From NCBI RefSeq assembly GCF_002884975.1, contig NZ_PJKB01000002.1:124001-188000 (forward strand): DNA of 64,000 nt, written 5' to 3'. Source of the stretch: Akkermansia muciniphila (GTDB lineage Bacteria > Verrucomicrobiota > Verrucomicrobiia > Verrucomicrobiales > Akkermansiaceae). Under the pieces are notes generated by a model, which saw only the letters and a list, made by a program, of their open reading frames with translations, did not search any database and was not told the DNA's origin. Below are positions 1 through 9,119 of this stretch, one piece after another. Both the position numbers and the translations under genes were made by a program. How positions within the stretch are numbered: position 1 is the first letter of the stretch; each line of letters opens with the position of its first letter.

Positions 1-1716
1 TTCGGCATGGTTCCCGGCGTCAGGAAAGATCAGGGTCCGGCGCTGCGGTCCGCTATTTCCGCGCTGCGGAAGCAGGGTGGGGGCGTTTTGAACATCCCCA
101 GGGGGGTATACCATTTTTATGCGGAGGGCGCCCTGAACATGAGCTTCAATATTTCCAACCATGACCAGCCCCTGATTCATCCGGTGTGCGTGGCCCTGAC
201 TGATTTGAGGAATGTCCGCCTGGAAGGCAACGGCTCCCTGTTCCTCTTTCACGGCAAGGTGATTCCCCTGCTGGTCATGGACAGTGAGAATATTACCATC
301 AACCGTCTGGCCGTGGATTATGAACGTTCCTGGTGCACGGAAGCGCGCGTGGTGAGTGTGGACGACAAATCCACGGAGGTGGAAATAGATAAAAAGGCCT
401 ACCCTTATGAACTCAGGAACAACAAGTTCGTTTTTCTGGGGGAAGGCTGGGAGGAAGGAATGGCTAGCTGCATGGCTTTTGAGAAGGGGACGGGGCATAT
501 CATCGCCAATACGTCTGACATGGGCTGGAACGGCCGGGTGGAGCCCCTGGGGGGGAACCGTCTCCGGATGGCCTGGAACCTCAAGCAGAAGGGAATCAAG
601 CCGGGAGACACGCTGGTGCTCCGGAACTACAACCGCCCCCATCCGGGCTGCGTGGTTTACCGGGCAAAGAAGACGGTCATGAATGATGTGTCCCTGCACC
701 AGAGCACGGGCATGGCCCTGCTGGTTCAGCGGTCTGAGGATTTCCATATGAAGGGCGGCGGCGTCATGATCAGGAAGGGCACGGGGCGCGTGCACACGGC
801 CGGAGCGGACGCCACCCATTTTTCCAATACCCGGGGTGAAATCATCGTGGAAAAAGCCCTGTTTGAAGGAATGATGGATGACGCCATCAATGTCCATTCC
901 ACCTGCCTGGGCGTGATGGAGGTGGTGGACGGCCATACGCTGAAGTGCAAGTACATGCACCGACAGGCGGTGGGTTTTGAAGTATTCCTTCCCGGTGAAA
1001 AAATCCGGTTCATCAACGGGCCTACGCTGGAGCCCGGCGGCACGGGCACGGTGAAAACCGCCGTGAAAAAAAGTTCTACGGAACTGGTGATTACGCTGGA
1101 AGAACCGCTGCCTGATTCCGTGAAGGCCGGGGACGCCGTGGAGAATGCGGATTTTTACCCTTCCGTGGTATTCCGCAACAACATCGTCCGCAACAACCGC
1201 GCCCGCGGGACGCTTTTTACCACGCCTGAGAGGGTGCTGGTGGAAGGCAACTTGTTTGACCATTCCTCCGGTTCGGCCATTCTTCTGGCCGGGGACGCCC
1301 AGGGGTGGTATGAGAGCGGCGCTTGCCATGAAGTGGTGATCCGCAAGAATACGTTCATCAACAACCTGACCTCCCGCTACCAGTTCACGAACGCCATCAT
1401 TTCCATTTACCCGGAAGTCAAGCAATTGAACAGGCAGAAAGATTATTATCACCGTAATGTGCTGATAGAAAACAATGTGTTCAAGACGTTCGACGTGCCG
1501 CTGCTGTTCGCCATTTCCACGGATAATCTGAAATTCATTAATAACAAAGTCATTTACAATGATGATTTCAAGGGCTGGGGACAGAAGCCCTTCCAGTTCA
1601 GGAGGTGCGCCAACATCCTGATAAAGAATAACAAGGTAGAGCCCCCCCGCACGTGGACCATCGCGGACTGCAAGCTGGAAAATACTCCGGCAGACCAGGT
1701 GCGCGTGGAGAATTGA
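1..1716 (+). CDS. GH110 alpha-1,3-galactosidase, 5' end cut by window
   Basis: The frame is open from base 1, so the signal peptide and N-terminus lie upstream; 571 codons are visible. The protein is a right-handed parallel beta-helix with repeated Asn-rich turns. It matches the GH110 family (GlaA/GlaB), including the signature DDAINVH near visible residue 293, the RNNRARG stretch and the FTNAIISIYPE block. GH110 enzymes remove terminal alpha-1,3-linked galactose from blood-group B or linear alpha-Gal epitopes, which fits a mucin-degrading lifestyle. The exact epitope preference cannot be read from sequence. A hairpin follows the stop codon. Family assignment is firm. Confidence 0.9.
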   Translation, partial: FGMVPGVRKDQGPALRSAISALRKQGGGVLNIPRGVYHFYAEGALNMSFNISNHDQPLIHPVCVALTDLRNVRLEGNGSLFLFHGKVIPLLVMDSENITINRLAVDYERSWCTEARVVSVDDKSTEVEIDKKAYPYELRNNKFVFLGEGWEEGMASCMAFEKGTGHIIANTSDMGWNGRVEPLGGNRLRMAWNLKQKGIKPGDTLVLRNYNRPHPGCVVYRAKKTVMNDVSLHQSTGMALLVQRSEDFHMKGGGVMIRKGTGRVHTAGADATHFSNTRGEIIVEKALFEGMMDDAINVHSTCLGVMEVVDGHTLKCKYMHRQAVGFEVFLPGEKIRFINGPTLEPGGTGTVKTAVKKSSTELVITLEEPLPDSVKAGDAVENADFYPSVVFRNNIVRNNRARGTLFTTPERVLVEGNLFDHSSGSAILLAGDAQGWYESGACHEVVIRKNTFINNLTSRYQFTNAIISIYPEVKQLNRQKDYYHRNVLIENNVFKTFDVPLLFAISTDNLKFINNKVIYNDDFKGWGQKPFQFRRCANILIKNNKVEPPRTWTIADCKLENTPADQVRVEN

Positions 1717-1749
1717 TGTCTGTGTCCGCACCGCGGTTTTACCGGAAAC

Positions 1750-1787
1750 CCCGGCCTTTGCGAAAATTCCGTTCCGTAAAGGCCGGG
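1750..1787 (+). terminator. Hairpin downstream of GH110 gene
   Basis: A 13-bp stem (1750-1762 with 1775-1787, one G-T pair) surrounds a 12-nt loop, 33 nt after the GH110 stop. There is no U-tract after it, so it is a weak or processing hairpin rather than a textbook terminator. Confidence 0.45.
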
Positions 1788-1883
1788 TAATACGGTGTGA
1801 AACAGCCTTCCCCGGAGGGGGGAATGCCCGGAGTTTTTTGCGGTTGTTTCAACGTATTGACGCAGAACGGTGTCATTACCGGA

Positions 1884-2810
1884 ATGATGGATATTCCCGC
1901 TGATCTGGTCAAACGCTGCAAAAAATTCATTGAGCCGTACCGGGTGACGGACGGGGAGGGCTTCAAACTGTCCCGCTACGATCCGGGCGACCTCGGCAAG
2001 TTGGACAAGGACAGCAAGAAGGAGGCCGTTGACAAGCTGGAGAAGGGAATTCAACTGCTGGAACAGCTTCAGGAGGTGTTATATGCCAGTGAATCCTATG
2101 CGCTTCTGGTGGTTCTCCAGGCGATGGACAGCGCGGGCAAGGACGGCATCGTGAAGCATGTGATGGGAGGCATCAATCCCCAGGGCTGCGTGGTCAGCAG
2201 CTTCAAGCCGCCCACCACCCTGGAACGGGGCCATGACTTTCTGTGGCGGTGCGTGTGCCGTCTTCCCCGCCGCGGGATGATCGGCATCTTCAACCGTTCC
2301 TATTATGAGGAGGTGCTGAGCGTGCGCGTGCATCCGGAATTTCTGGTGGGGGAGGGGTTTGATCCCGCCCATGCCAAAAGGTCATTCTGGAAGGAGAGAT
2401 TCAAGTCCATCAACAACCTGGAGCGCCACCTGCTTGCCAACAAGACGCGGATCGTGAAAATATTTCTTCATATTTCCTCCGAGGAGCAGAGGAAGCGCCT
2501 GCTGGCGCGGCTGGATACCCCGGACAAGAACTGGAAATTTTCAGAGGGGGACATCCATGAACGCGAGTTCTGGGACGACTACCAGAAGGCTTACCAGGAA
2601 ATGATACGGCACACGTCCTCTCCGGACGCTCCGTGGTATGTGGTGCCGGCGGACAACAAGTGGTTTTCCAGGCTTGTCTGCATGTGCGCCATGGTGGAAG
2701 CCCTGGCAGAAATGAAGCTGAAATATCCGAAGGTGTCCGGGGAATTGAAGGAGTTCTTCCCCACGTTCCGTAAGGAACTGGAACGCCCCCTGTCCAAGGG
2801 CAGGGATTAG
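1884..2810 (+). CDS. Polyphosphate kinase 2 family protein (PPK2)
   Basis: This 308-residue cytoplasmic enzyme probably transfers phosphate from polyphosphate to a nucleoside mono- or diphosphate. The PPK2 Walker A motif MDSAGKDG is at residues 81-88, and the Walker B-like FNRSYYEE is at about 136-143. Both resemble class III or polyphosphate:AMP-type PPK2 proteins; the substrate is inferred. The frame is open from 1797, but family alignment favours the ATG pair at 1884/1887. No strong ribosome binding site is seen. A second PPK2 domain is fused to a Nudix domain at 11901-13244, so this genome carries at least two divergent copies. The gene appears to be monocistronic. Confidence 0.9.
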   Translation: MMDIPADLVKRCKKFIEPYRVTDGEGFKLSRYDPGDLGKLDKDSKKEAVDKLEKGIQLLEQLQEVLYASESYALLVVLQAMDSAGKDGIVKHVMGGINPQGCVVSSFKPPTTLERGHDFLWRCVCRLPRRGMIGIFNRSYYEEVLSVRVHPEFLVGEGFDPAHAKRSFWKERFKSINNLERHLLANKTRIVKIFLHISSEEQRKRLLARLDTPDKNWKFSEGDIHEREFWDDYQKAYQEMIRHTSSPDAPWYVVPADNKWFSRLVCMCAMVEALAEMKLKYPKVSGELKEFFPTFRKELERPLSKGRD

Positions 2811-2853
2811 GCGGAGGGCTTCCTGAACGGAGGTGCGGAGGTAAGCAAGTCCT

Positions 2854-2912
2854 GGAACGGGAAAAGCGGCGCATCATGAGGGATTGGTTCCCATCCGCTG
2901 CGCCGCCGTTCC
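2854..2912. terminator. Bidirectional hairpin between convergent genes
   Basis: A long interrupted stem pairs 2854-2859 with 2907-2912 and 2866-2873 with 2899-2906. It sits between the PPK2 stop and the convergent lipoprotein stop. It lacks a clean U-tract, but its position fits a shared terminator. Confidence 0.45.
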
Positions 2913-2949
2913 GTGCCCGGCAAGGGCTTTGCCGCTTTCCCTTCCGGGG

Positions 2950-3393
2950 TCAACGCCTGCGTTCCCAGGATTTCACCTTGCCGTTGATGAACAGCACGTA
3001 GCCGGTATTCACCGGAACGTAGGTTACATCATTGTAATACGGGTAATAGGGGCTGTAGAACCCCGGCCCCCAATAGGGGCCGCCCCAGTATGGGCCGGCC
3101 CAGAAAGCGGGCGGCGGAGAGTAAACCGGCTGGAGGGAAGAATAAATCCAGCGGGTGGCGGGCTTCCCGTCAAGGTTGCCTTCAGCTACGGCGGAGGGGT
3201 CTCCCCAGGCCAGGAAAACGGCGGGTGGAGACATGCCTTCAGCAATTTGCCCGGCTTCCACCAGCGTCTTCTGGGAGGATGGCAGGGAATTGAAAAGAAC
3301 CGGGTTTTTCTGGATGCGGGATGCGGGGGTGGACACGCAGGAAGCAAGGCTCAGAGCGGCGGCCAGGGTAGTGAAAAGTAACTTCCAATTCAT
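2950..3393 (-). CDS. Small lipoprotein with Tyr/Gly/Pro-rich tail
   Basis: This 147-residue protein begins with a basic-hydrophobic signal and a lipobox ending SLASC, so it is probably lipidated and envelope-anchored. A short central domain (GQIAEGMSPPAVFLAWGDP) resembles small verrucomicrobial lipoproteins with a BamE/SmpA-like outline. That resemblance is weak and is only a suggestion. The last third is rich in Tyr, Pro, Gly and Trp. The frame is open much further upstream, but the signal peptide fixes the start at ATG 3393 or ATG 3402. The function is unknown. Confidence 0.75.
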   Translation of the reverse strand: MNWKLLFTTLAAALSLASCVSTPASRIQKNPVLFNSLPSSQKTLVEAGQIAEGMSPPAVFLAWGDPSAVAEGNLDGKPATRWIYSSLQPVYSPPPAFWAGPYWGGPYWGPGFYSPYYPYYNDVTYVPVNTGYVLFINGKVKSWERRR

Positions 3394-3466
3394 GATGTAC
3401 ATACGGATAACACTCACTTTGACTCTTGCCAAGGGTCTTTTGTTGAGTAAAATGCACATATACGTT

Positions 3467-4228
3467 ATGAAAGCGCTCCGCAATCTGGCTTTAATACTGA
3501 TGGTCCCCGCTCTGGTTTCTTCCCTGTACGCAGCAGAAAAGCCGGAAATTATTGATGAATATCTTCCGGTAGGCAAAATGGTGGAGGCCTCCGCCGTCAG
3601 CGTTGTGCTTGATGAAAGCCTGCAGCCGTTCATGGAGAAAATTGACGGTGTTTTTGCCGCTTTGCCGGACAAGGACAAAAAAGAACTGGTCAGCCAAATC
3701 ATTCCCGGACAGCCCGTCCCCTATGACGAACGCCTGGGCTGGACCAAGGATGAATATGCCAAGTACCTGGAATGCTGGAAGCTCAAGCAGGTGCAGGAAG
3801 TGGCCCCGGTGGCTCTGGGCGTTTTCCCCTCCGGGGAACGCGGCATCTGGAATCTGGCCGCCGTGGCCCAGCAGGGGCCGCTGCCCATGAGCACGCTGAA
3901 GTATGACTCCAATAACAAGACCTGGATTTCCCCCAATGGCGTCCTGACCCTGAAGGGGGACGTGTCCTATGATGACCTGAACGTGTACGGCGCATGGAGC
4001 GGCAAGGAATGGACCATGGAAAAGAAGACCATCCTTTCCACCCTTACGGAAACCATCATTGCGGGCAAGACCAAGGACGGCAAGTACGCCTATTTCGTCT
4101 ACAACATGTCCGAGAAGAATCCGGACAATATTGCCATTGCCAACCAGTCCATCGTGCTGCGCGTTCCCATCACCCGCGTCACGGGAGACCCCCTGCTGGA
4201 AAAGGCCAAGGCCAAGGCCCGCCAGTAG
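3467..4228 (+). CDS. Exported protein of unknown function
   Basis: This 253-residue protein has a clear Sec signal peptide (residues 1-22, ending near SSLYAAE). I recognise no domain. The body is hydrophilic and mixed alpha/beta, ending in a short Lys/Ala helix. The frame extends upstream to 3155, but that part overlaps the divergent lipoprotein and has no signal character, so ATG 3467 (or ATG 3452) is preferred. The two divergent starts lie only about 75 bp apart, so they probably share a control region. rsmD follows after 33 bp, so co-transcription is possible. Confidence 0.7.
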   Translation: MKALRNLALILMVPALVSSLYAAEKPEIIDEYLPVGKMVEASAVSVVLDESLQPFMEKIDGVFAALPDKDKKELVSQIIPGQPVPYDERLGWTKDEYAKYLECWKLKQVQEVAPVALGVFPSGERGIWNLAAVAQQGPLPMSTLKYDSNNKTWISPNGVLTLKGDVSYDDLNVYGAWSGKEWTMEKKTILSTLTETIIAGKTKDGKYAYFVYNMSEKNPDNIAIANQSIVLRVPITRVTGDPLLEKAKAKARQ

Positions 4229-4261
4229 GGACATGACGTTCCTTTCATTTCCGGTAAAAAC

Positions 4262-4837
4262 ATGCGTATCATCAGCGGAAAGGCCGGCGGCATAGCCCTG
4301 TCTGTCCCCAAAGGGGAAGTACGGCCCACGACCGACCGGGTCAGGGAAGCCCTTTTTTCCATCCTGCACCCGTTGATTGAGCATGCCGAGGTGCTGGATT
4401 TATTCACCGGTTCCGGGGCGTTCGGCCTGGAGGCCCTGAGCCGCGGGGCCGGAAGCTCCCGCATGGTGGACTTTTCCCGTCTCTCCTGCGCCACGGCTAA
4501 AGCCAACCTTGCCAAAACCGGGCTGGAAGGAGGAACCGTCATCCAGGGTGACGCCGTCCAGTTCGTGAAAAGGGAACTGCTGGCCAGAAGGAAATACGAC
4601 ATTATTTTTGCGGACCCCCCCTACTGCAAGGGCCCGGCGGACCGTGATTTTATTGTGGAGCTGGCGCAGGCCGGAATTTCCGGACTGCTGAAGAAGGGCG
4701 GCCTGTTTATCGCGGAAGTGCAGGAAGGATGGGGAACCGGCAGGGAAGGCGCCGCGGAATTTGACGGCCTGGACCTGGTGGATACGCGCCGGTACGGGAA
4801 AAACATGCTGCTGTTCTATCGATTGCCTGAGAAGTAA
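4262..4837 (+). CDS. rsmD: 16S rRNA (guanine966-N2)-methyltransferase RsmD
   Basis: This 191-residue SAM-dependent methyltransferase modifies 16S rRNA during 30S assembly. The SAM-binding loop DLFTGSGAFG is at residues 46-55, and the N2-guanine catalytic motif DPPY is at 118-121. The N-terminal MRIISGKAGG block is typical of RsmD. The length is normal for the family. kdtA starts one base after the stop, so the two are almost certainly translationally coupled. Confidence 0.95.
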   Translation: MRIISGKAGGIALSVPKGEVRPTTDRVREALFSILHPLIEHAEVLDLFTGSGAFGLEALSRGAGSSRMVDFSRLSCATAKANLAKTGLEGGTVIQGDAVQFVKRELLARRKYDIIFADPPYCKGPADRDFIVELAQAGISGLLKKGGLFIAEVQEGWGTGREGAAEFDGLDLVDTRRYGKNMLLFYRLPEK

Positions 4838-4838
4838 A

Positions 4839-6125
4839 ATGAAAGCCTTCCTATTCTCTCTCTGTTACAACATCCTGTACACCGTCGGGTGGCTGGTGAC
4901 GCTCCCCTCCTACCTGCTCAAGCAGAAAAGGCGCGGCGGATTCGGCACGGGGCTGCTGGAACGCTTCGGCCTGTACCGGGTTTCCTACAACCGGGAGCCC
5001 AAGGGAGTGCTGTACGTCCATGCCGTGAGCGTGGGTGAAGTGGTGCTGGCCCTCAAGTTTCTCCGGGCGTGGCTCCGGGAGCGCGGCGGTTCCGCCGTGC
5101 TGGCTACGAGCACGGCTACGGGGCATGACACGGCGGTGAACGCCCAGGTGCCCGGGGTGCGCGTGATTTATGCGCCTTTTGACCTGCTGGGGCTGCCGGG
5201 GCGGTGCTTTGACCGTTTTGAACCGGAAGCCATCGTGCTGGTGGAGGCGGAACTATGGCCCAATTTTGCCCGTGCGGCCAAGGTGCGCGGCATCCCCATG
5301 GCGATGATTAATGCCCGCATGTCCGCGCGGTCTGAAAGCCGTTACCGCGCTTTCAAATGGATATCACGGTATTATTTCTCCGCGCTGGACGCCATGGGCG
5401 TGCAGGACAAGGGGGACGTGCGGCGCTTTGAATCCGTGGGGGTGCGCCCTGCCATCATTCATGTGACGGGCAGCATCAAGTTTGACCAGCAGATGGCGGA
5501 ACGGCGGGATACCAATCCGGAGTTTTCCGCCATTCTGGAAAAGCTGAAGAGGGGCAAGCCCGTGGTGCTGGCCGCCAGTACCCATGACGGAGAGGAAGCG
5601 CTGATAGCGGAGGCGGTGCGCAAAGCGGGAGGCTTCCCCCTGATCGTTCCCCGGCATGCGGAGCGCCGTCATGCGGTGGTGCGTGATCTGGAAGCCCACG
5701 GCTGGCAGTGTGTGCTGCGGACGGACGGAGAACTTCCGGAAACCCTGAAGGAGCAGGTTTGCTACATTGCGGATACCACCGGGGAGCTGAGGGACTGGAC
5801 CGCCCTGGCGGATGTGGCCGTGATCGGCAAGAGCTTTCTGGCGGACGGGGGACAGAACCCGGCGGAGGCCGTGGCCTGCGGCGTGCCCGTGCTGACGGGG
5901 CCGCACATGGAGAATTTTGACGCGCTGGTCCAGCTGCTGGAAGGCGTGGACGGCATTACGCGGTGTGAGGAAGACCACCTGGCGGACGTTCTCAAGGAGA
6001 TGCTGGACAATCCGCTGCTGGCTCACGCCCAGTCCTCGCGCGCCCAGGTGGCGCTGAAAGCCCATTTCGGCGCTACGGCGCGCACCATCCGCATGATCTG
6101 CATTATGCTCAAGATTCCCGTTTGA
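4839..6125 (+). CDS. kdtA: 3-deoxy-D-manno-octulosonic acid transferase (KdtA/WaaA)
   Basis: This 428-residue GT30 glycosyltransferase adds Kdo from CMP-Kdo to the lipid A precursor at the inner membrane. An N-terminal membrane-associating helix (about residues 5-25) precedes two Rossmann-like GT-B domains. Family hallmarks include HAVSVGEV, the VEAELWPN block and the GGQNPAEAVACGVPVLTGPH donor-site loop. The start at 4839 is set by the single-base gap after rsmD. The gene shows that this organism makes lipid A-based LPS. The 3' end overlaps the convergent protease gene by 17 bp. Confidence 0.95.
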   Translation: MKAFLFSLCYNILYTVGWLVTLPSYLLKQKRRGGFGTGLLERFGLYRVSYNREPKGVLYVHAVSVGEVVLALKFLRAWLRERGGSAVLATSTATGHDTAVNAQVPGVRVIYAPFDLLGLPGRCFDRFEPEAIVLVEAELWPNFARAAKVRGIPMAMINARMSARSESRYRAFKWISRYYFSALDAMGVQDKGDVRRFESVGVRPAIIHVTGSIKFDQQMAERRDTNPEFSAILEKLKRGKPVVLAASTHDGEEALIAEAVRKAGGFPLIVPRHAERRHAVVRDLEAHGWQCVLRTDGELPETLKEQVCYIADTTGELRDWTALADVAVIGKSFLADGGQNPAEAVACGVPVLTGPHMENFDALVQLLEGVDGITRCEEDHLADVLKEMLDNPLLAHAQSSRAQVALKAHFGATARTIRMICIMLKIPV

Positions 6126-7080
6126 CGGCGGGAGCCTTTTTCCCGCGGGGCTCCGGCCTGGAATGGGGAGGCAGGGCGAAGACTTCCCCCTGCGGAGCGT
6201 CAATGATGATGTCAAAATGCTTGAGGGTATCCACGCCTATCTGGCATCTGCCGCCTGTTCCGGTCACGGCAAAGGAGAGGCCTTCCAGCTGGAAATCCGG
6301 ACCCATGCGGAGCGTGGAGGGAATGCCCAGCTTCATGACATTGCGGTCTCCGCTGTGTCCGTTGATGTCAGACGCCTTTGCCGTAAGCTGGCTTCCGTCC
6401 GGGTTTGCGGGCCAATGTTCCAGTGGGGCCAGGGAGAGGGATGAGCCGGAATCCAGGGCCAGCAGGAAGGGAGCCCCTCCGCGGGAGCAGCGGACATAGA
6501 AAATTCCTGAAGCATGGCGTTCCACGTCCAGGGGCTTCATGCGCTGTGCCGGAAAGCTGGAGCGTTCCAGGAATTGCAGGGAGGCGTCCTTTACGGACAG
6601 CAGGAACGGGGAGAAGCCCAGGTAGTTGATTCCCAGAATGCCGTCCACCTTGACCTGCATGTCATTTTGAAGAGGAGTCAGGTCCATGGCAAAGCCGAAA
6701 AAGTTTTTAATCTGGAGCCCTCCGATGGAGAAAGACTGCATGGGAAACAGCTGGGGGACGGTATTGACGTTGGAGCCGGGGGCGATCTGAGCGTTCTGAA
6801 GCGGCAGCCCGGGAAAATTCTTCTTAATGAATTTAATGTCAAAGGTGGTATGTGACGCCGCCGTATCTACAATGAGGCTGCACGGAACGTCGTTGATGGT
6901 GCATTGAGCCACCAGAAGCTTGCTGTGGGCGTCCCGCATCAGCCGGACGGGGGTCAGGCTGGTGATGGAAACCACGGGTTTGGCCTGGGCGGGGTCGGCT
7001 GGTTCCGCCGCGGAGAGGGGGAGCGCGCCCAGCGCCAGAACGGCCGCGGAAATACGGAAAAGGCGGAGAGATAGAGGCAT
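6109..7080 (-). CDS. Exported pepsin-like/clan AA aspartic protease-like protein
   Basis: This 323-residue protein has a signal peptide (residues 1-25) followed by two retropepsin-like lobes. The first active-site motif reads VDTAAS near residue 72, with Ala where many family members have Gly. The second reads LDSGSS near residue 210. The flap and GILGINYL segments also fit the bacterial aspartyl-protease (gag-asp-like) family. It probably acts in the periplasm. DTA is tolerated in some clan AA enzymes, so activity is possible but unproven. Substrate unknown. Confidence 0.75.
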   Translation of the reverse strand: MPLSLRLFRISAAVLALGALPLSAAEPADPAQAKPVVSITSLTPVRLMRDAHSKLLVAQCTINDVPCSLIVDTAASHTTFDIKFIKKNFPGLPLQNAQIAPGSNVNTVPQLFPMQSFSIGGLQIKNFFGFAMDLTPLQNDMQVKVDGILGINYLGFSPFLLSVKDASLQFLERSSFPAQRMKPLDVERHASGIFYVRCSRGGAPFLLALDSGSSLSLAPLEHWPANPDGSQLTAKASDINGHSGDRNVMKLGIPSTLRMGPDFQLEGLSFAVTGTGGRCQIGVDTLKHFDIIIDAPQGEVFALPPHSRPEPRGKKAPAVKRES

Positions 7081-7132
7081 CCTCTACAGGTAGGCGAACC
7101 CCTGTGGTTTGACAAGTTAATTTGACTTGGAA

Positions 7133-8254
7133 TCAGTCATGGCTGCGGTGGTTGGGCTTGTGGCGGCGTTCCAGGTCCACGCGGTCCTCGTAATTGCGGG
7201 CCTGCACCTTCCGGTCCCTCTTTCCGGCCCGTTCCACGTTCATTTGCCTCTTTTTCTGGCGTTTGGCCAACCGGGCTATTTCATCTTCCAGATTCAGGAA
7301 GTTGAGATACCGTTCCTTGTCCAGCCGCCCTTCCTCCACGGCTTTCCTGATGGCGCAGCCGGAATCCGTGCCGTGGCTGCAATCCGCGAATTTGCACTCA
7401 TGGGCCAGCTCCGTCAGATCCGCGAAGCTCTCCCGGAGGGTATGTTCATCCGTCCACATCTGGATTTCCCGGATGCCGGGATTGTCAATCAGCAGGCCGC
7501 CGTGCTTGAGGAGCACCAGTTCCCGCGCCACGGTGGTGTGGCGTCCCTTGCCGGTCACCTCGTTCACTTCCCCCGTCCAGAGCCATTCATCCCCCAGCAG
7601 GGTATTGACCAGCGTGGATTTTCCCACACCGGAGGAACCGACGATGGAGATGGTCTGCCCCTTGGAAAGGCATTTGCGGAATTCCTTGATTCCCTTGTTG
7701 TGCAGGGCGCTGATGCTGATGATGGAGCATTCCGGGGACAGCTCCCGGAGGGTCTGCATGGCTTCCTTCACTTCTTCCCTGGAAAACAGGTCCGCCTTGT
7801 TAAGCAGGATAAGGGGGGTGGCCCCACTGCGCCGGATGAGTGTAAAATAGCGCTCCATGCGCCTGGGGTTGAAATCCGTGCCGGGTTCCGTCACCACGGC
7901 TACGATGTCCACGTTTGTTCCCAGTACCTGTTCCGCGCTGCTTTTCCCCGGCGCCTTGCGGGAAAAACAGGTCTGGCGGGGAAGAATGGCGCGTATGACG
8001 GCTTCATCCCCGGCTTCTCCCAGATCAATCGCCACCCAGTCTCCCACGGCGGGCAGTTCCGCATCCGTGGCCGCGTCATGCCAGAGTTTGCCGCTGACGA
8101 CGGCCTCCACGTCTTCCCCCCCGTCCAGCAGGGCGGTGAAATTGATTTTTGTTTCCCGGATGAGGCGCCCCGGAATCCAGCCGGGCTTGGCGACGGCGTT
8201 GAAAGCGCGTTGAAAGTGGTCGTTCCAGCCTAAATCCTGAAGAGTGACGGGCAT
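7133..8254 (-). CDS. rsgA: Ribosome small-subunit-dependent GTPase A (RsgA/YjeQ)
   Basis: This 373-residue circularly permuted GTPase works in late 30S maturation. An N-terminal OB fold comes first, then the permuted motifs: NKAD at 152-155, P-loop GSSGVGKST at 206-214 and DNPG at 257-260. A zinc-binding Cys/His cluster follows at about 287, 292, 294 and 300. The C-terminus is a long basic helix. The start at ATG 8254 is preferred over a TTG 60 bases upstream. Confidence 0.95.
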   Translation of the reverse strand: MPVTLQDLGWNDHFQRAFNAVAKPGWIPGRLIRETKINFTALLDGGEDVEAVVSGKLWHDAATDAELPAVGDWVAIDLGEAGDEAVIRAILPRQTCFSRKAPGKSSAEQVLGTNVDIVAVVTEPGTDFNPRRMERYFTLIRRSGATPLILLNKADLFSREEVKEAMQTLRELSPECSIISISALHNKGIKEFRKCLSKGQTISIVGSSGVGKSTLVNTLLGDEWLWTGEVNEVTGKGRHTTVARELVLLKHGGLLIDNPGIREIQMWTDEHTLRESFADLTELAHECKFADCSHGTDSGCAIRKAVEEGRLDKERYLNFLNLEDEIARLAKRQKKRQMNVERAGKRDRKVQARNYEDRVDLERRHKPNHRSHD

Positions 8255-8362
8255 GAAAGGTAAAGCTGCGGTTCTGGGGAGGGGTGAGGGCGTCCGGAGA
8301 CGGTTAGTATTCAATCATGTGAAAAACTCCGTCACGGTTCAAGCACGGAACGAGTATGCCGG

Positions 8363-9022
8363 TCAGCATGACGTCCCTTTTTCCTGCGCCAGACGGGAGG
8401 CGTGCTCAATGATCCGGAGGGCGATCTGCGTTTTAGGCGCTTTTTCCAGCAGTTCCGTCCGGTCCGGATAGACAAGCATGACTTCATTTTCCGAGGAATC
8501 AAAACCTATGTCCCTGCGGGAAACGTCGTTGGCTACAACCATGTCGCACCGTTTGCGTTCCAGTTTGCCGCGGGCGTAGTCCTCCACATCGTGGGTTTCC
8601 GCCGCAAAGCCTATCAGGACGCCGCTGAAGCCGAATTCCGTACGCATGGAACCCAGGATGTCTCCGGTGCGTTCCAGCTCCAGAATCATGCGTTCCCCCG
8701 TTTTCTTGATCTTGCGGTTCGGAACGAAGACAGGGCGGTAATCCGCCACGGCGGCGCTGAGAATGGCGGCATCCGCATAGGGGGCCTGGTTCTTCACGGC
8801 GTCATACATTTCCTGCGCGCTTTCCACCGGCAGGAAGTCCACGCCGTGCGGAATGTCCAGGGAGGTGGGGCCGGAGACCAGCAGGACGCTGTGGCCTTCA
8901 TGCACTGCCGCTTCCGCCAGGCAATACCCCATTTTTCCGGAGGAACGGTTGGTGAGGTATCTGACGGGGTCAATCGCTTCCCTGGTGGGGCCTGCCGTGA
9001 TGAGAAAACGCATGAGCGGCAT
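8363..9022 (-). CDS. coaB: Phosphopantothenate-cysteine ligase (stand-alone CoaB)
   Basis: This 219-residue protein corresponds only to the CoaB half of the usual CoaBC fusion. It ligates cysteine to 4'-phosphopantothenate using CTP. The N-terminal TAGPTREAIDPVRYLTN block, the NRSSGKMG loop and the AAVADY segment are diagnostic. The start is ATG 9022, with ATG 9013 as an alternative. The matching decarboxylase CoaC is encoded about 9 kb away at 17644-18183. The gene is divergent from the cysteine desulfurase gene, a fitting neighbour but not proof of coregulation. Confidence 0.92.
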   Translation of the reverse strand: MPLMRFLITAGPTREAIDPVRYLTNRSSGKMGYCLAEAAVHEGHSVLLVSGPTSLDIPHGVDFLPVESAQEMYDAVKNQAPYADAAILSAAVADYRPVFVPNRKIKKTGERMILELERTGDILGSMRTEFGFSGVLIGFAAETHDVEDYARGKLERKRCDMVVANDVSRRDIGFDSSENEVMLVYPDRTELLEKAPKTQIALRIIEHASRLAQEKGTSC

Positions 9023-9119
9023 TATGCGGAATCACGGGTAAAAGTGAAGAGTGATGTTGTGCAGCCGGGCATAATGTTCCGGCTTGACTCCTTCCCGCGA
9101 TTGGGGGAGTTATGAAGAC

